Assembly: GCA_005116795.1 (NCBI GenBank)
Contig: SWDL01000157.1
Coordinates: 1 to 6,360, forward strand
DNA length: 6,360 nucleotides
Direction of reading: 5' to 3'
From: Nitrospira sp.
GTDB lineage: Bacteria > Nitrospirota > Nitrospiria > Nitrospirales > Nitrospiraceae
This document shows positions 1 through 5,898 of the stretch, one piece after another; within the stretch, counting starts at the first letter, position 1; each line of letters starts with the position of its first letter. Under the pieces are notes generated by a model that ran no database searches, was not told the origin of the DNA, and was given only the letters and a program-made list of their open reading frames with translations. Made by a program: the position numbers and the translations under genes.

Positions 1-207
1 CAATCGGCGCGAGGGGCGATGGGATGGCCGGATGAGGAGAGGCCTCGGCGCGGCAGTCGATTCGTGGATTCTATCCAGTGAGACCCTCGCTGTGTCTCGC
101 GTCGGCGCGAGCGTATGAGGGACAGATCGTCATGCGTGTTCCGCGTGTGTCCTGCTATGGCCTGTTGGTACATCCGTGAAACGTCCAGGGATCCAGGGCG
201 CGCCCGC
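1..207. other. Leader region upstream of bamA, no gene assigned
   Basis: No gene can be supported here. All three forward frames are open from the left edge, with stops at 33-35, 79-81 and 116-118. Any of them could be the last codons of an upstream gene, but none gives a recognisable C-terminus. The frame ending at 116-118 overlaps an ATG at 115 in an ATGA arrangement, yet it contains AGA and CTA codons that are unusual for this window. A small GC hairpin lies at 96-111. I see no convincing sigma-70 promoter, so transcription may start further upstream. Confidence 0.5.
96..111 (+). repeat. Short inverted repeat, 6-bp stem and 4-nt loop
   Basis: CTCGCG (96-101) pairs perfectly with CGCGAG (106-111) around the loop TCGG. 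It is not followed by a T-run, so it does not look like an intrinsic terminator. It sits directly before the ATG at 115, where it would hinder rather than help initiation. That agrees weakly with placing the bamA start further downstream at 208. A stem this short can arise by chance in GC-rich DNA. Confidence 0.3.
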
Positions 208-2496
208 ATGACGATTCGGACCCTGTCTGCCGGGGGCGCGCTGCTCGTCTGCGTGCTCCTCGCCTCCGTGCTCCTCGTGTGGCTGCCGACGCTCGCCGAC
301 GCGCAAGATGTCGCGCAGAAGATCAAATCTCTCCAGATTCGCGGCAACAAGAAAATCGAAGAAACGGCGATTCGGGGTCGCCTGACCGTGAAAGTCGATG
401 ATCCCTACACGTCGGATGTCGTGCGGGCGCAAGTGCGCGTCATTTATGAGATGGGGTTCTTCGAGGACGTGCAGATTGAAACCGAGCCGGTCGCCGGCGG
501 CATCGCGCTGATCTTCGTGGTGCGGGAAAAACCGTTCATCACGGAACTGGTCTTCGACGGGAATGAAAACCTGAGCGAAGACAAGCTGAAGGAAAAGATC
601 ACCATTCGGAGCCAGACCTTCCTGGATCAGCAGCAGGCCAAAGAGAGCGCAGAGAAGATCCTGCTCGCGTACCAGGAGGACGGCTATTACAATTCGCAAG
701 TCACGCCGATCGTGCAGTCGCTGGACGAAGAACGGAAGCGGCTGACGTTCTACATCAAAGAAGGGGACCGGGCGCATGTGAAGACGGTCATCTTCGACGG
801 GATCACGGCCGTCAGCAAGAAAGAGCTGCTCAAAGTCATGGCGACGCGTGAGTGGATCATGCTGGTCTCCCGATTCACGGATGCGGGGCTCCTCAAGCGG
901 GAAGAATTGGCCAACGACGTCGAGCGGATCAAAGAGATTTACTTGAATAAGGGATACCTGAACATCCAAGTGGGCCAGCCCATCGTCGAGCTGACGGAAG
1001 ACAAGAAATTTTTCACCGTCACCTTTCCCATCGTCGAGGGCGAGCCGTATACTGTGGGGGACATCGGCTTCCGCGGGAACACGGTCTTTGAAGAGGCCGA
1101 ATTGCGGGCCGGCAGCAAGATCGCCGTGGGGGAGGTGTTTCAGCGGGCCAAGATCCGGGACGAGATCACCCGCCTGACCGAACTCTACGGCGAGAAGGGC
1201 TATGCCTTTACGGATGTGACTCCATCCGTGAATCCGGATCCCCAGACCAAGACGGCGGCCATCGTGTTGAATCTGAAGGAAGGGGATCTGATCCGCATTC
1301 GTGAGATTCGGATCAGCGGAAACGACAAGACCCGCGACAACGTCGTCCGCCGGGAACTGCGCGTCAATGAGCAGGAGGTGATTGATACCGTTTCGATGAA
1401 GCGCAGCTACCAGCGGTTGACCAACCTCAACTTTTTTGAAACGGTCGAGATCCTCCCCAAGCAAGTCGAGCCCGACAAGGTCGACCTCGATGTGAAGGTG
1501 AAGGAAAAGGCGACCGGCTCCTTCAGTATCGGCGGTGGATTCAGCACGCTCGATAAATTGACGGCGGTGGCGGACATCACGGAAGGGAATTTCCGCGGAA
1601 ACGGCCAGACGGTGCGGCTCCGCGGGCAGTTCGGCCAGCGCCGGAACATCTTCGTCCTTTCCTTTCGTGAGCCCTACCTCCAGGATTCCTTGACGTCGCT
1701 CCAGCTCGATCTCTTCAATACGGAGACGAACTTTGAGACCTATCGTGAAAGCAAGTCGGGCGGGACGGTCACCTTTGGACGCTGGTTTTCAGAGTTCACA
1801 TCCGGCACCGCCAGCTTGGTCTATGAAAACTTGAAGATCTCAGATGTCAGCGCGGTCTCCAGTTCACTGGTCCTGCAACAGGTCGGGACGCAATCCACCT
1901 CCGGGTTTCGGACGTCGATCTCACGCGACACCCGAGACTACTACATCGATCCTCGCACGGGGAGCCGCACCTCGGCCAATGTCGATCTGGGAGCCCGCAT
2001 ACTGGGCGGGACCAACAACTTTTACAAAATCCAGTTGGATGGCGCCACGTATACGCCGCTGTTCTGGGATACGAGACACATGATTCGTGGTCGGCTCGGG
2101 TTGATCGAGGGGTACGGTGGGCGTCCGATCCCGGTCACAGAGCAGTTCTATGTGGGCGGCATCAACACCATGCGCGGGTTCGTGTTCGGACGAGCGGGGC
2201 CTGTGACGCCGGAAGGCACGCTGCTGGGCGCCGCCCGGCAGATCATCATCAACAATGACTTCATTTTCCCCATTTCGAACGAAGCCAAACTCAACGGCGT
2301 GCTGTTTTTTGATTATGGGCAGGGGTTCGATCTCGCCAATCGGATCAATATCGGGGACCTGCGGAAAGCGGCCGGCGTCGAGGCCCGATGGATTTCCCCG
2401 TTCGGCCCGCTCCGGGTCGCCTACGGGTTCAATCTCGATCCACGGCCGTTGGAACGGCGCGGCGTCTTTGAATTTTCAGTCGGGTCCTTGTTCTAG
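208..2496 (+). CDS. bamA: BamA, outer membrane protein assembly factor
   Basis: BamA is the outer-membrane core of the BAM complex, which folds and inserts beta-barrel proteins. From ATG 208 the product is 762 residues, close to the usual size of the family. Residues 1-32 form a signal peptide: Arg4, a long Leu/Val/Ala core, and a signal-peptidase I site ADA|Q at 32/33. Five POTRA repeats follow, starting near residues 36, 110, 191, 281 and 363, each opening with a strand of the type IRGN, FDGN, FDGI, FRGN or ISGN. The barrel begins near 439 (FSIGGGF) and ends in a C-terminal Phe (SVGSLF), the typical outer-membrane beta-signal. MRGF at 655-658 matches the conserved (V/I)RGF motif of loop 6. 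The frame is open upstream to ATG 115, with another ATG at 157. I chose 208 because the signal peptide then begins normally and AGGG lies 9 nt upstream (195-198). It heads the cluster, 28 nt before the first Skp gene. The family call is secure; the start is less so. Confidence 0.96.
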   Translation: MTIRTLSAGGALLVCVLLASVLLVWLPTLADAQDVAQKIKSLQIRGNKKIEETAIRGRLTVKVDDPYTSDVVRAQVRVIYEMGFFEDVQIETEPVAGGIALIFVVREKPFITELVFDGNENLSEDKLKEKITIRSQTFLDQQQAKESAEKILLAYQEDGYYNSQVTPIVQSLDEERKRLTFYIKEGDRAHVKTVIFDGITAVSKKELLKVMATREWIMLVSRFTDAGLLKREELANDVERIKEIYLNKGYLNIQVGQPIVELTEDKKFFTVTFPIVEGEPYTVGDIGFRGNTVFEEAELRAGSKIAVGEVFQRAKIRDEITRLTELYGEKGYAFTDVTPSVNPDPQTKTAAIVLNLKEGDLIRIREIRISGNDKTRDNVVRRELRVNEQEVIDTVSMKRSYQRLTNLNFFETVEILPKQVEPDKVDLDVKVKEKATGSFSIGGGFSTLDKLTAVADITEGNFRGNGQTVRLRGQFGQRRNIFVLSFREPYLQDSLTSLQLDLFNTETNFETYRESKSGGTVTFGRWFSEFTSGTASLVYENLKISDVSAVSSSLVLQQVGTQSTSGFRTSISRDTRDYYIDPRTGSRTSANVDLGARILGGTNNFYKIQLDGATYTPLFWDTRHMIRGRLGLIEGYGGRPIPVTEQFYVGGINTMRGFVFGRAGPVTPEGTLLGAARQIIINNDFIFPISNEAKLNGVLFFDYGQGFDLANRINIGDLRKAAGVEARWISPFGPLRVAYGFNLDPRPLERRGVFEFSVGSLF

Positions 2497-2512
2497 CGCG
2501 GGACCGTCACAC

Positions 2513-2520
2513 AGGGAGGA
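2513..2520 (+). promoter_or_regulatory. Strong Shine-Dalgarno site for the first skp/ompH gene
   Basis: AGGGAGGA lies 4 nt before GTG 2525. It supports that codon as the start over the in-frame ATG 2585, which has its own weaker GGAGAGG at 2574-2580. The choice matters because only the GTG start supplies the positively charged n-region of the lipoprotein signal. Confidence 0.75.
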
Positions 2521-2524
2521 GCAC

Positions 2525-3160
2525 GTGAACGTGAAAACACCATTGTCTCAATGGACAGGATGGCGGAGTGGGCGGAGAGGCCGCATGACCGGGGCGCTCG
2601 CGCTCGGCCTTCCGCTGCTGCTGGGCGCCTGTGCCGGCGCGCCGCCGGCCCAATCGCAAACGTCTGCGATGTCCGCGCAGGCCGGGGGGGGGAAGATCGG
2701 CGTGGTGGATCCCCAAAAGCTCTTGAACGACACGGAGCCCGGGAAGAAAGCCAGGGAGTCGCTCAACGAGTTCATGAAAAACCGGCAGGCCGTCGTCGAA
2801 CTGGAAGAGAAAGACCTCAAGCGGACGGAGGATGACCTGATCAAGCAGGGGAGCGTTCTCAGCGCCACGGCCAAAAAGGAGCGCGAGGAAGCCTTCCGCC
2901 GCCGGATGATGGAGTATCAGCAGAAGGTCACCGACATGAATCGCGAAGTCCAGGCGAAGCAGCAGGAAGTCTTGGAAGGGTTCCGAGACAAGGTCGAGCG
3001 AGTCGTGTCGAAAATCGCTCAGCAGGTGGGATTGCAGGTTGTGCTGGAGCGGGGGCGCGGGGGCGCGCTGGTGTACCACGACCAGGCGCTCGACATCACC
3101 GCGCGGGTCGTGGACGAGATGAATCGGGTCGGGCCGGACGCCGCCCCGCCCAAGAAGTAA
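2525..3160 (+). CDS. OmpH/Skp-family periplasmic chaperone, predicted lipoprotein
   Basis: Skp/OmpH proteins are trimeric periplasmic holdases whose coiled-coil arms carry unfolded outer-membrane proteins to BAM. The product is 211 residues from GTG 2525. Residues 1-20 are basic (Lys4, Arg13, Arg16, Arg17, Arg19), followed by a hydrophobic stretch and the lipobox LGAC with Cys36. This predicts signal-peptidase II cleavage and lipidation. The residue after Cys is Ala, not Asp, which in enterobacterial rules would favour the outer membrane. An Ala/Pro/Gln/Ser/Gly linker (37-56) leads to the Skp domain. KIGVVDPQKLL (57-67) is the first strand and helix, about 74-165 is a charged helical coiled coil, and 168-200 is the closing strand-helix (GLQVVLE, then LDITARVVDEMN). 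Canonical Skp has a cleavable signal and is soluble, so the lipobox is unusual. A G9 run (2684-2692) encodes the linker glycines. It sits between bamA and a second Skp gene. The family is clear; lipidation is inferred. Confidence 0.88.
   Translation: MNVKTPLSQWTGWRSGRRGRMTGALALGLPLLLGACAGAPPAQSQTSAMSAQAGGGKIGVVDPQKLLNDTEPGKKARESLNEFMKNRQAVVELEEKDLKRTEDDLIKQGSVLSATAKKEREEAFRRRMMEYQQKVTDMNREVQAKQQEVLEGFRDKVERVVSKIAQQVGLQVVLERGRGGALVYHDQALDITARVVDEMNRVGPDAAPPKK
2684..2692 (+). repeat. Homopolymeric G9 tract inside the first skp/ompH gene
   Basis: Nine consecutive G bases encode Gly54-Gly56, at the junction between the lipoprotein linker and the Skp domain. It is the longest homopolymer in the window. 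A gain or loss of one G would shift the frame before the whole chaperone domain. Such tracts can be phase-variable, but they are also common sites of sequencing error. Confidence 0.9.
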
Positions 3161-3172
3161 ATGGAAGAGAAA

Positions 3173-3179
3173 GGGGAGG
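3173..3179 (+). promoter_or_regulatory. Shine-Dalgarno site setting the second skp start
   Basis: GGGGAGG lies 5 nt before ATG 3185. It makes that codon preferable to the in-frame ATG at 3161, which abuts the stop codon of the preceding gene. Starting at 3185 also gives a normal signal peptide beginning MKSRSQR. Confidence 0.8.
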
Positions 3180-3184
3180 CGCCT

Positions 3185-3730
3185 ATGAAGAGCCGGTCTC
3201 AGCGCATCACGGCATGTCTGGTCGGCGGGATGATCGTGCTCGCCGCGACGTGGGGGGGCGCGGCTGATCGCCTCAAAGTCGGGGTGATCAGCCAGCAGGC
3301 GATCATGGAGAAGTCGAAAGCGGGGAAGCGCGCGTTGGAGACGATGAAAGAGTTCGCGGCGAGCCGGCAGCGGATCATCGGGGCCGATGACGAAGAACTC
3401 AAGACGCTTGAGAAGGACCTGAAAGCGCAGGAGTCGGGGCTGAGTGAGGTCGCGAGACGGGAAAAGGCCGAACAGTTCAGAACCAAGTTCGAGAACTATC
3501 AGAAGCGTCTGGGGGACTTCAATCGGGAAGTGCAGGCCAAGCAGAAGGACATGACCGAGGAGTATACGAAGAAGATCGATGCGGCGACGTCGGCCGTCGC
3601 CGACCGTGAGGGGTATACCGCGGTTCTTGATACGGGCTCCGCGGCCACCATGCGGGTGGTCATCTATGCCCACCATGCGGTGGACCTGACGGACTCCGTG
3701 ATCAAAGAATTCGATCGGCGCTACAAGTAG
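3185..3730 (+). CDS. OmpH/Skp-family periplasmic chaperone, second copy
   Basis: This is a second Skp/OmpH-like holdase for unfolded outer-membrane proteins, 181 residues from ATG 3185. Residues 1-27 form a signal peptide: basic n-region with Lys2, Arg4 and Arg7, core about 10-22, likely cleavage after GAA at 27/28. The mature part starts with the strand RLKVGVIS (29-36). A long charged helical hairpin covers about 43-140, and the end is the strand-helix YTAVLDT followed by VDLTDSVIKEFDRRY. It is a paralogue of the upstream gene: NREVQAKQ is identical in both, and GK(K/R)A..(S/T)..EF and YQ(K/Q) also align. Outside these blocks they differ, so the duplication is old. Unlike its neighbour it has a signal-peptidase I site and should be soluble. 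It occupies the place where lpxD lies in enterobacteria. I leave the symbol empty because which copy is the Skp orthologue cannot be told. Confidence 0.88.
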   Translation: MKSRSQRITACLVGGMIVLAATWGGAADRLKVGVISQQAIMEKSKAGKRALETMKEFAASRQRIIGADDEELKTLEKDLKAQESGLSEVARREKAEQFRTKFENYQKRLGDFNREVQAKQKDMTEEYTKKIDAATSAVADREGYTAVLDTGSAATMRVVIYAHHAVDLTDSVIKEFDRRYK

Positions 3731-3752
3731 GGGGCGCGTGGGGGGGGAAGGG
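3730..3752 (+). promoter_or_regulatory. Potential G-quadruplex over the fabZ ribosome-binding region
   Basis: The coding strand reads G5, CGCGT, G8, AA, GGG. Splitting G8 as GGG-N-GGG gives four G-runs of at least three with loops of 5, about 1-2, and 2 nt, which fits the usual G-quadruplex pattern. Because the sense strand is G-rich, the fold could form in mRNA. Its last run is part of AAGGGA (3748-3753), the best Shine-Dalgarno match for fabZ, 7 nt before ATG 3761. The motif is seen directly; any regulation is inference. Confidence 0.45.
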
Positions 3753-3760
3753 ACAGGATC

Positions 3761-4207
3761 ATGAGTCCGATTGAGGTCGAAGAAATCCGGTCGTTGTTGC
3801 CGCACCGATACCCGTTCCTCCTGGTCGATCGGATCATCGAACTCGAGCCTGAGCGGCGGATCATCGGTCTGAAAAATGTCACGATCAACGAACCCTTCTT
3901 TCAGGGACACTTTCCGGGTCGCGCCATCATGCCCGGGGTGTTGATCATCGAAGCGATGGCGCAGGTCGGCGCCATCCTGGCCATCAAATCCCTTCCGCCC
4001 GGCTCGAAAGCCGTGGTCTTTCTCGCAGGCATCAACGAGGCCAGATTCCGTCGTCCGGTCGTGCCGGGCGACCAGTTGCGGTTCGAGGTCGAGACTCTGA
4101 AGCGCCGGGATGCCTATTGGAAAATGCTGGGCAAGGCGTTCGTCGGGTCCGACGTGGCGAGCGAAGCAGAGGTGACGGCGATGGTTACCATCGACCAGTC
4201 CAAGTAA
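3761..4207 (+). CDS. fabZ: FabZ, 3-hydroxyacyl-ACP dehydratase
   Basis: FabZ dehydrates (3R)-3-hydroxyacyl-ACP to trans-2-enoyl-ACP in type II fatty acid synthesis in the cytoplasm. The product is 148 residues, normal for this single hot-dog-fold family. LLPHRYPFLLVDRI (12-25) is the conserved N-terminal block. GHFPGRAIMPGVLIIEAMAQ (49-68) holds the central helix, with the catalytic pair His50 and Glu64, equivalent to His49/Glu63 of Pseudomonas FabZ. The block FLAGINEARFRRPVVPGD, in the second half, is also typical. The central helix distinguishes FabZ from FabA poorly, but length, the HRYPFLLVDR block and the lpxA neighbour all favour FabZ. It ends 13 nt before lpxA. The two enzymes draw on the same 3-hydroxyacyl-ACP pool, so linked expression would balance phospholipid against lipid A synthesis. 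Its leader is extremely G-rich (see 3730-3752). Confidence 0.97.
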   Translation: MSPIEVEEIRSLLPHRYPFLLVDRIIELEPERRIIGLKNVTINEPFFQGHFPGRAIMPGVLIIEAMAQVGAILAIKSLPPGSKAVVFLAGINEARFRRPVVPGDQLRFEVETLKRRDAYWKMLGKAFVGSDVASEAEVTAMVTIDQSK

Positions 4208-4214
4208 AGGGAGG
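4207..4214 (+). promoter_or_regulatory. Shine-Dalgarno site for lpxA
   Basis: AAGGGAGG overlaps the last base of the fabZ stop codon and lies 6 nt before GTG 4221. A second GTG follows at 4224, 9 nt away. Spacing favours the first, but the two would differ by one residue only. Confidence 0.75.
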
Positions 4215-4220
4215 CCCCTC

Positions 4221-5027
4221 GTGGTGATTCATCCCACGGCGATCGTCCATCCGAACGCCCAACTCGGGGAGGATGTCGAGGTCGGTCCGTATTCGGTCGT
4301 CGGCGAACATGTGAAGCTCGGACGCGGGACCACCCTGCTCTCACACGTCTCGGTCGAAGGGTGGACGGAGATCGGGGCCCACTGTCGGATCTTTCCGTTC
4401 GCCTCCATCGGGATGGCGCCCCAACATCTTCACTATAAGGGCGAGCCCACCCGGGTGGTGATCGGCGATCACAATATCCTCAGAGAGTATGTCACCGTGA
4501 ATCGTGGCACGGTGCAGGGCGGCGGCGTCACCGCGATCGGCCGGAATAATTTCCTGATGGCCTATGTGCATGTCGCCCATGATTGTCAGATCGGGAATCA
4601 TGTCGTGATGGCCAATGCGGCGACTCTGGCCGGCCACATCTCCATCGGCGACCACTCGGTCATCGGCGGACTGGTCGGGATCCACCAATTCGTCCGTGTC
4701 GGCGCCTATGTCATGATCGGCGGCTGTTCGGCCGTCGGAAAAGACGTCCCGCCCTTCATGCGATCGGCCGGCGGCTACCGCGCCCAGCTCTACGGAGTCA
4801 ATTCCATCGGCCTCCGCCGTCACGGCTTCTCGAACGAACGCATTTCCACCCTCAAACGCGCGTATGAACGGCTCTTCCGGTCCGGGCTCCGCATGGCGGA
4901 GGCGGTCAAGCAAGCCCGAGAGGAGTTCAAGGATCAGCCCGACGTGCTGGAGGTGCTGAACTTCCTGGATGGGTCGAAGCGAGGCGTCTGTCGCTCGGTC
5001 GGCCTGGACCAGGAAGACGAGGAGTAG
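4221..5027 (+). CDS. lpxA: LpxA, acyl-ACP--UDP-N-acetylglucosamine O-acyltransferase
   Basis: LpxA makes the first lipid A commitment: it transfers a 3-hydroxyacyl chain from ACP to the 3-position of UDP-GlcNAc in the cytoplasm. The product is 268 residues (E. coli 262). Hexapeptide repeats giving a left-handed beta-helix cover about 3-175, followed by the helical C-terminal domain. The catalytic His is His120 in HVAHDCQIGN (E. coli His125). His117, His139, Gln156 and Asn194 match E. coli His122, His144, Gln161 and Asn198. Gly168 in MIGGCS matches Gly173, the acyl-length ruler that admits C14 in E. coli. Some substrate-site positions differ: E. coli Lys76 becomes His71, His99 becomes Asn94, and Arg205 appears as His201. 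The start is GTG 4221. The terminal DQEDEE tail is beyond the usual end and carries the ribosome-binding site of the next gene. The family is secure; whether the sugar acceptor is UDP-GlcNAc or its 3-amino analogue is open. Confidence 0.97.
   Translation: MVIHPTAIVHPNAQLGEDVEVGPYSVVGEHVKLGRGTTLLSHVSVEGWTEIGAHCRIFPFASIGMAPQHLHYKGEPTRVVIGDHNILREYVTVNRGTVQGGGVTAIGRNNFLMAYVHVAHDCQIGNHVVMANAATLAGHISIGDHSVIGGLVGIHQFVRVGAYVMIGGCSAVGKDVPPFMRSAGGYRAQLYGVNSIGLRRHGFSNERISTLKRAYERLFRSGLRMAEAVKQAREEFKDQPDVLEVLNFLDGSKRGVCRSVGLDQEDEE
5019..5024 (+). promoter_or_regulatory. Shine-Dalgarno site for lpxI inside the lpxA 3' end
   Basis: GAGGAG lies within the last two sense codons of lpxA and 7 nt before GTG 5032. 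It fixes the lpxI start, although the frame is open upstream to ATG 4969, and suggests that translation of the two genes is coupled. Confidence 0.75.
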
Positions 5028-5031
5028 CGGC

Positions 5032-5898
5032 GTGCCGGAACACCGCGCAGGAGTCCTGCCGCTCCCTGCGCCCGGTGAGCGGATCGGACTGATCGCCGGC
5101 AACGGCCGGTTCCCCATCATCTTTTCCGACAACGCCAGGCGTTTGGGCTTCACGGTGACGGCCGTCGCCCACGTCGACATCACCCTCCCGGAGTTGGAGC
5201 ACCACGTCGATCGGATTCATTGGGTCAAGATCGGCCAGTTCAACAAGGTCATCAAGGCCCTCAAAGGGGATGGAGTCCGGCAAGCGGTGATGCTGGGCGG
5301 CGTCAAGAAGGTCAGCCTGTTCGATGTGCGGCCCGACATGCGGGCGATCATGATGGCCCGTCGTGTCAAAGAATGGAAAGATGATGTGATGTTGCGGGAG
5401 TTCGCCGCCGAGATGGAGCGGGAAGGCATCCTGATCCTCGAATCCACCTTCGGACTGGGCGAGGTACTGGTGGAGCGGGGTGTGCTCACGCGGCGGACGC
5501 CGAGCGACAGCGAATGGGAAGACATTCGTGAGGGCTGGCAAGTCGCGCGCGACATCGGCCGCATGGACATCGGGCAATGCGTCGTGATCAAGGACGGTGT
5601 GGTGGTGGCCGTCGAAGCCGTCGAGGGAACGGATGAAGCCATCCTGCGAGGGGGGACGCTGGCCGGCAACGGCGCCGTCGTGGTGAAACGCTCCAAGCCC
5701 CAGCAAGATCTCCGCTTCGACTTGCCGGCGATCGGGCCGGGGACGATCAAGACCATGCAGTCGGTCAAGGCGCTGACCTTGGCGATCGAGGCCGGTCGGA
5801 GCGTGATCCTTGACCGTCAGGACATGATCGCCGCAGCGAACGACTCGGGCATCACGGTCGTCGGGATTACCGACGAGGATGTGACGCGTGAGGGGTGA
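5032..5898 (+). CDS. lpxI: LpxI, UDP-2,3-diacylglucosamine pyrophosphatase (DUF1009 family)
   Basis: LpxI hydrolyses UDP-2,3-diacylglucosamine to lipid X and UMP on the cytoplasmic side of the inner membrane. It is unrelated to LpxH, which does the same job in E. coli. The product is 288 residues, near the Caulobacter enzyme in length. The N-terminal domain opens with IGLIAGNGRFP (18-28), a glycine-rich family signature. The C-terminal DUF1009 domain has VEAVEGTDEAILR (194-206), then KPQQDLRFDLPAIGP (222-236) and VILDRQDMIAAA (258-269). Asp226 or Asp230 is the likely counterpart of the functionally important Asp225 of Caulobacter LpxI, but I could not align them to be sure. No signal peptide or membrane segment is visible, as expected. 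GTG 5032 is chosen for its well-placed GAGGAG, 4 nt after the lpxA stop. The ORF could reach ATG 4969 inside lpxA, but that would add non-family sequence. Confidence 0.95.
   Translation: MPEHRAGVLPLPAPGERIGLIAGNGRFPIIFSDNARRLGFTVTAVAHVDITLPELEHHVDRIHWVKIGQFNKVIKALKGDGVRQAVMLGGVKKVSLFDVRPDMRAIMMARRVKEWKDDVMLREFAAEMEREGILILESTFGLGEVLVERGVLTRRTPSDSEWEDIREGWQVARDIGRMDIGQCVVIKDGVVVAVEAVEGTDEAILRGGTLAGNGAVVVKRSKPQQDLRFDLPAIGPGTIKTMQSVKALTLAIEAGRSVILDRQDMIAAANDSGITVVGITDEDVTREG

Noticed and set aside
184..198. Direct repeat TCCAGGG, twice, one base apart, before bamA ATG 208.
   Set aside because: Two 7-base copies are too short to claim as a regulatory operator. The second copy may simply serve as a weak Shine-Dalgarno site.
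130..1464. Long open frame on the minus strand across bamA (444 codons).
   Set aside because: Its product is rich in His, Asp, Arg, Leu and Pro with no recognisable domain, as expected for the antisense of a GC-rich gene. The plus strand here is clearly bamA.
2483..2505. GGTCC/GGACC inverted repeat around the bamA stop, a possible terminator.
   Set aside because: The stem is only about 5 bp with a loop of about 13 nt and no T-run follows. The next gene starts 28 nt after bamA with a strong ribosome-binding site.
2255..2524. Upstream extension of the first skp gene into bamA, open to ATG 2255.
   Set aside because: It would overlap bamA by about 240 bases and bury the lipoprotein signal inside the protein. 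GTG 2525 has a strong Shine-Dalgarno site.
3051..3063. GGGGGCGCGGGGG repeat in the first skp gene.
   Set aside because: It has only two G-runs, so no intramolecular G-quadruplex, and it encodes family-consistent residues near the C-terminal strand.
3206..3217. Lipobox-like ITAC at residues 8-11 of the second Skp protein.
   Set aside because: Only ten mostly polar residues precede the Cys, so there is no hydrophobic core before it. The hydrophobic stretch comes after it and leads to a normal signal-peptidase I site.
2507..3910. Long minus-strand frame (467 codons) opposite both skp genes and fabZ.
   Set aside because: It spans three well-supported genes and their gaps, and its composition is low-complexity (Leu, Arg, His, Phe). 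This is an antisense artefact of GC-rich codon third positions.
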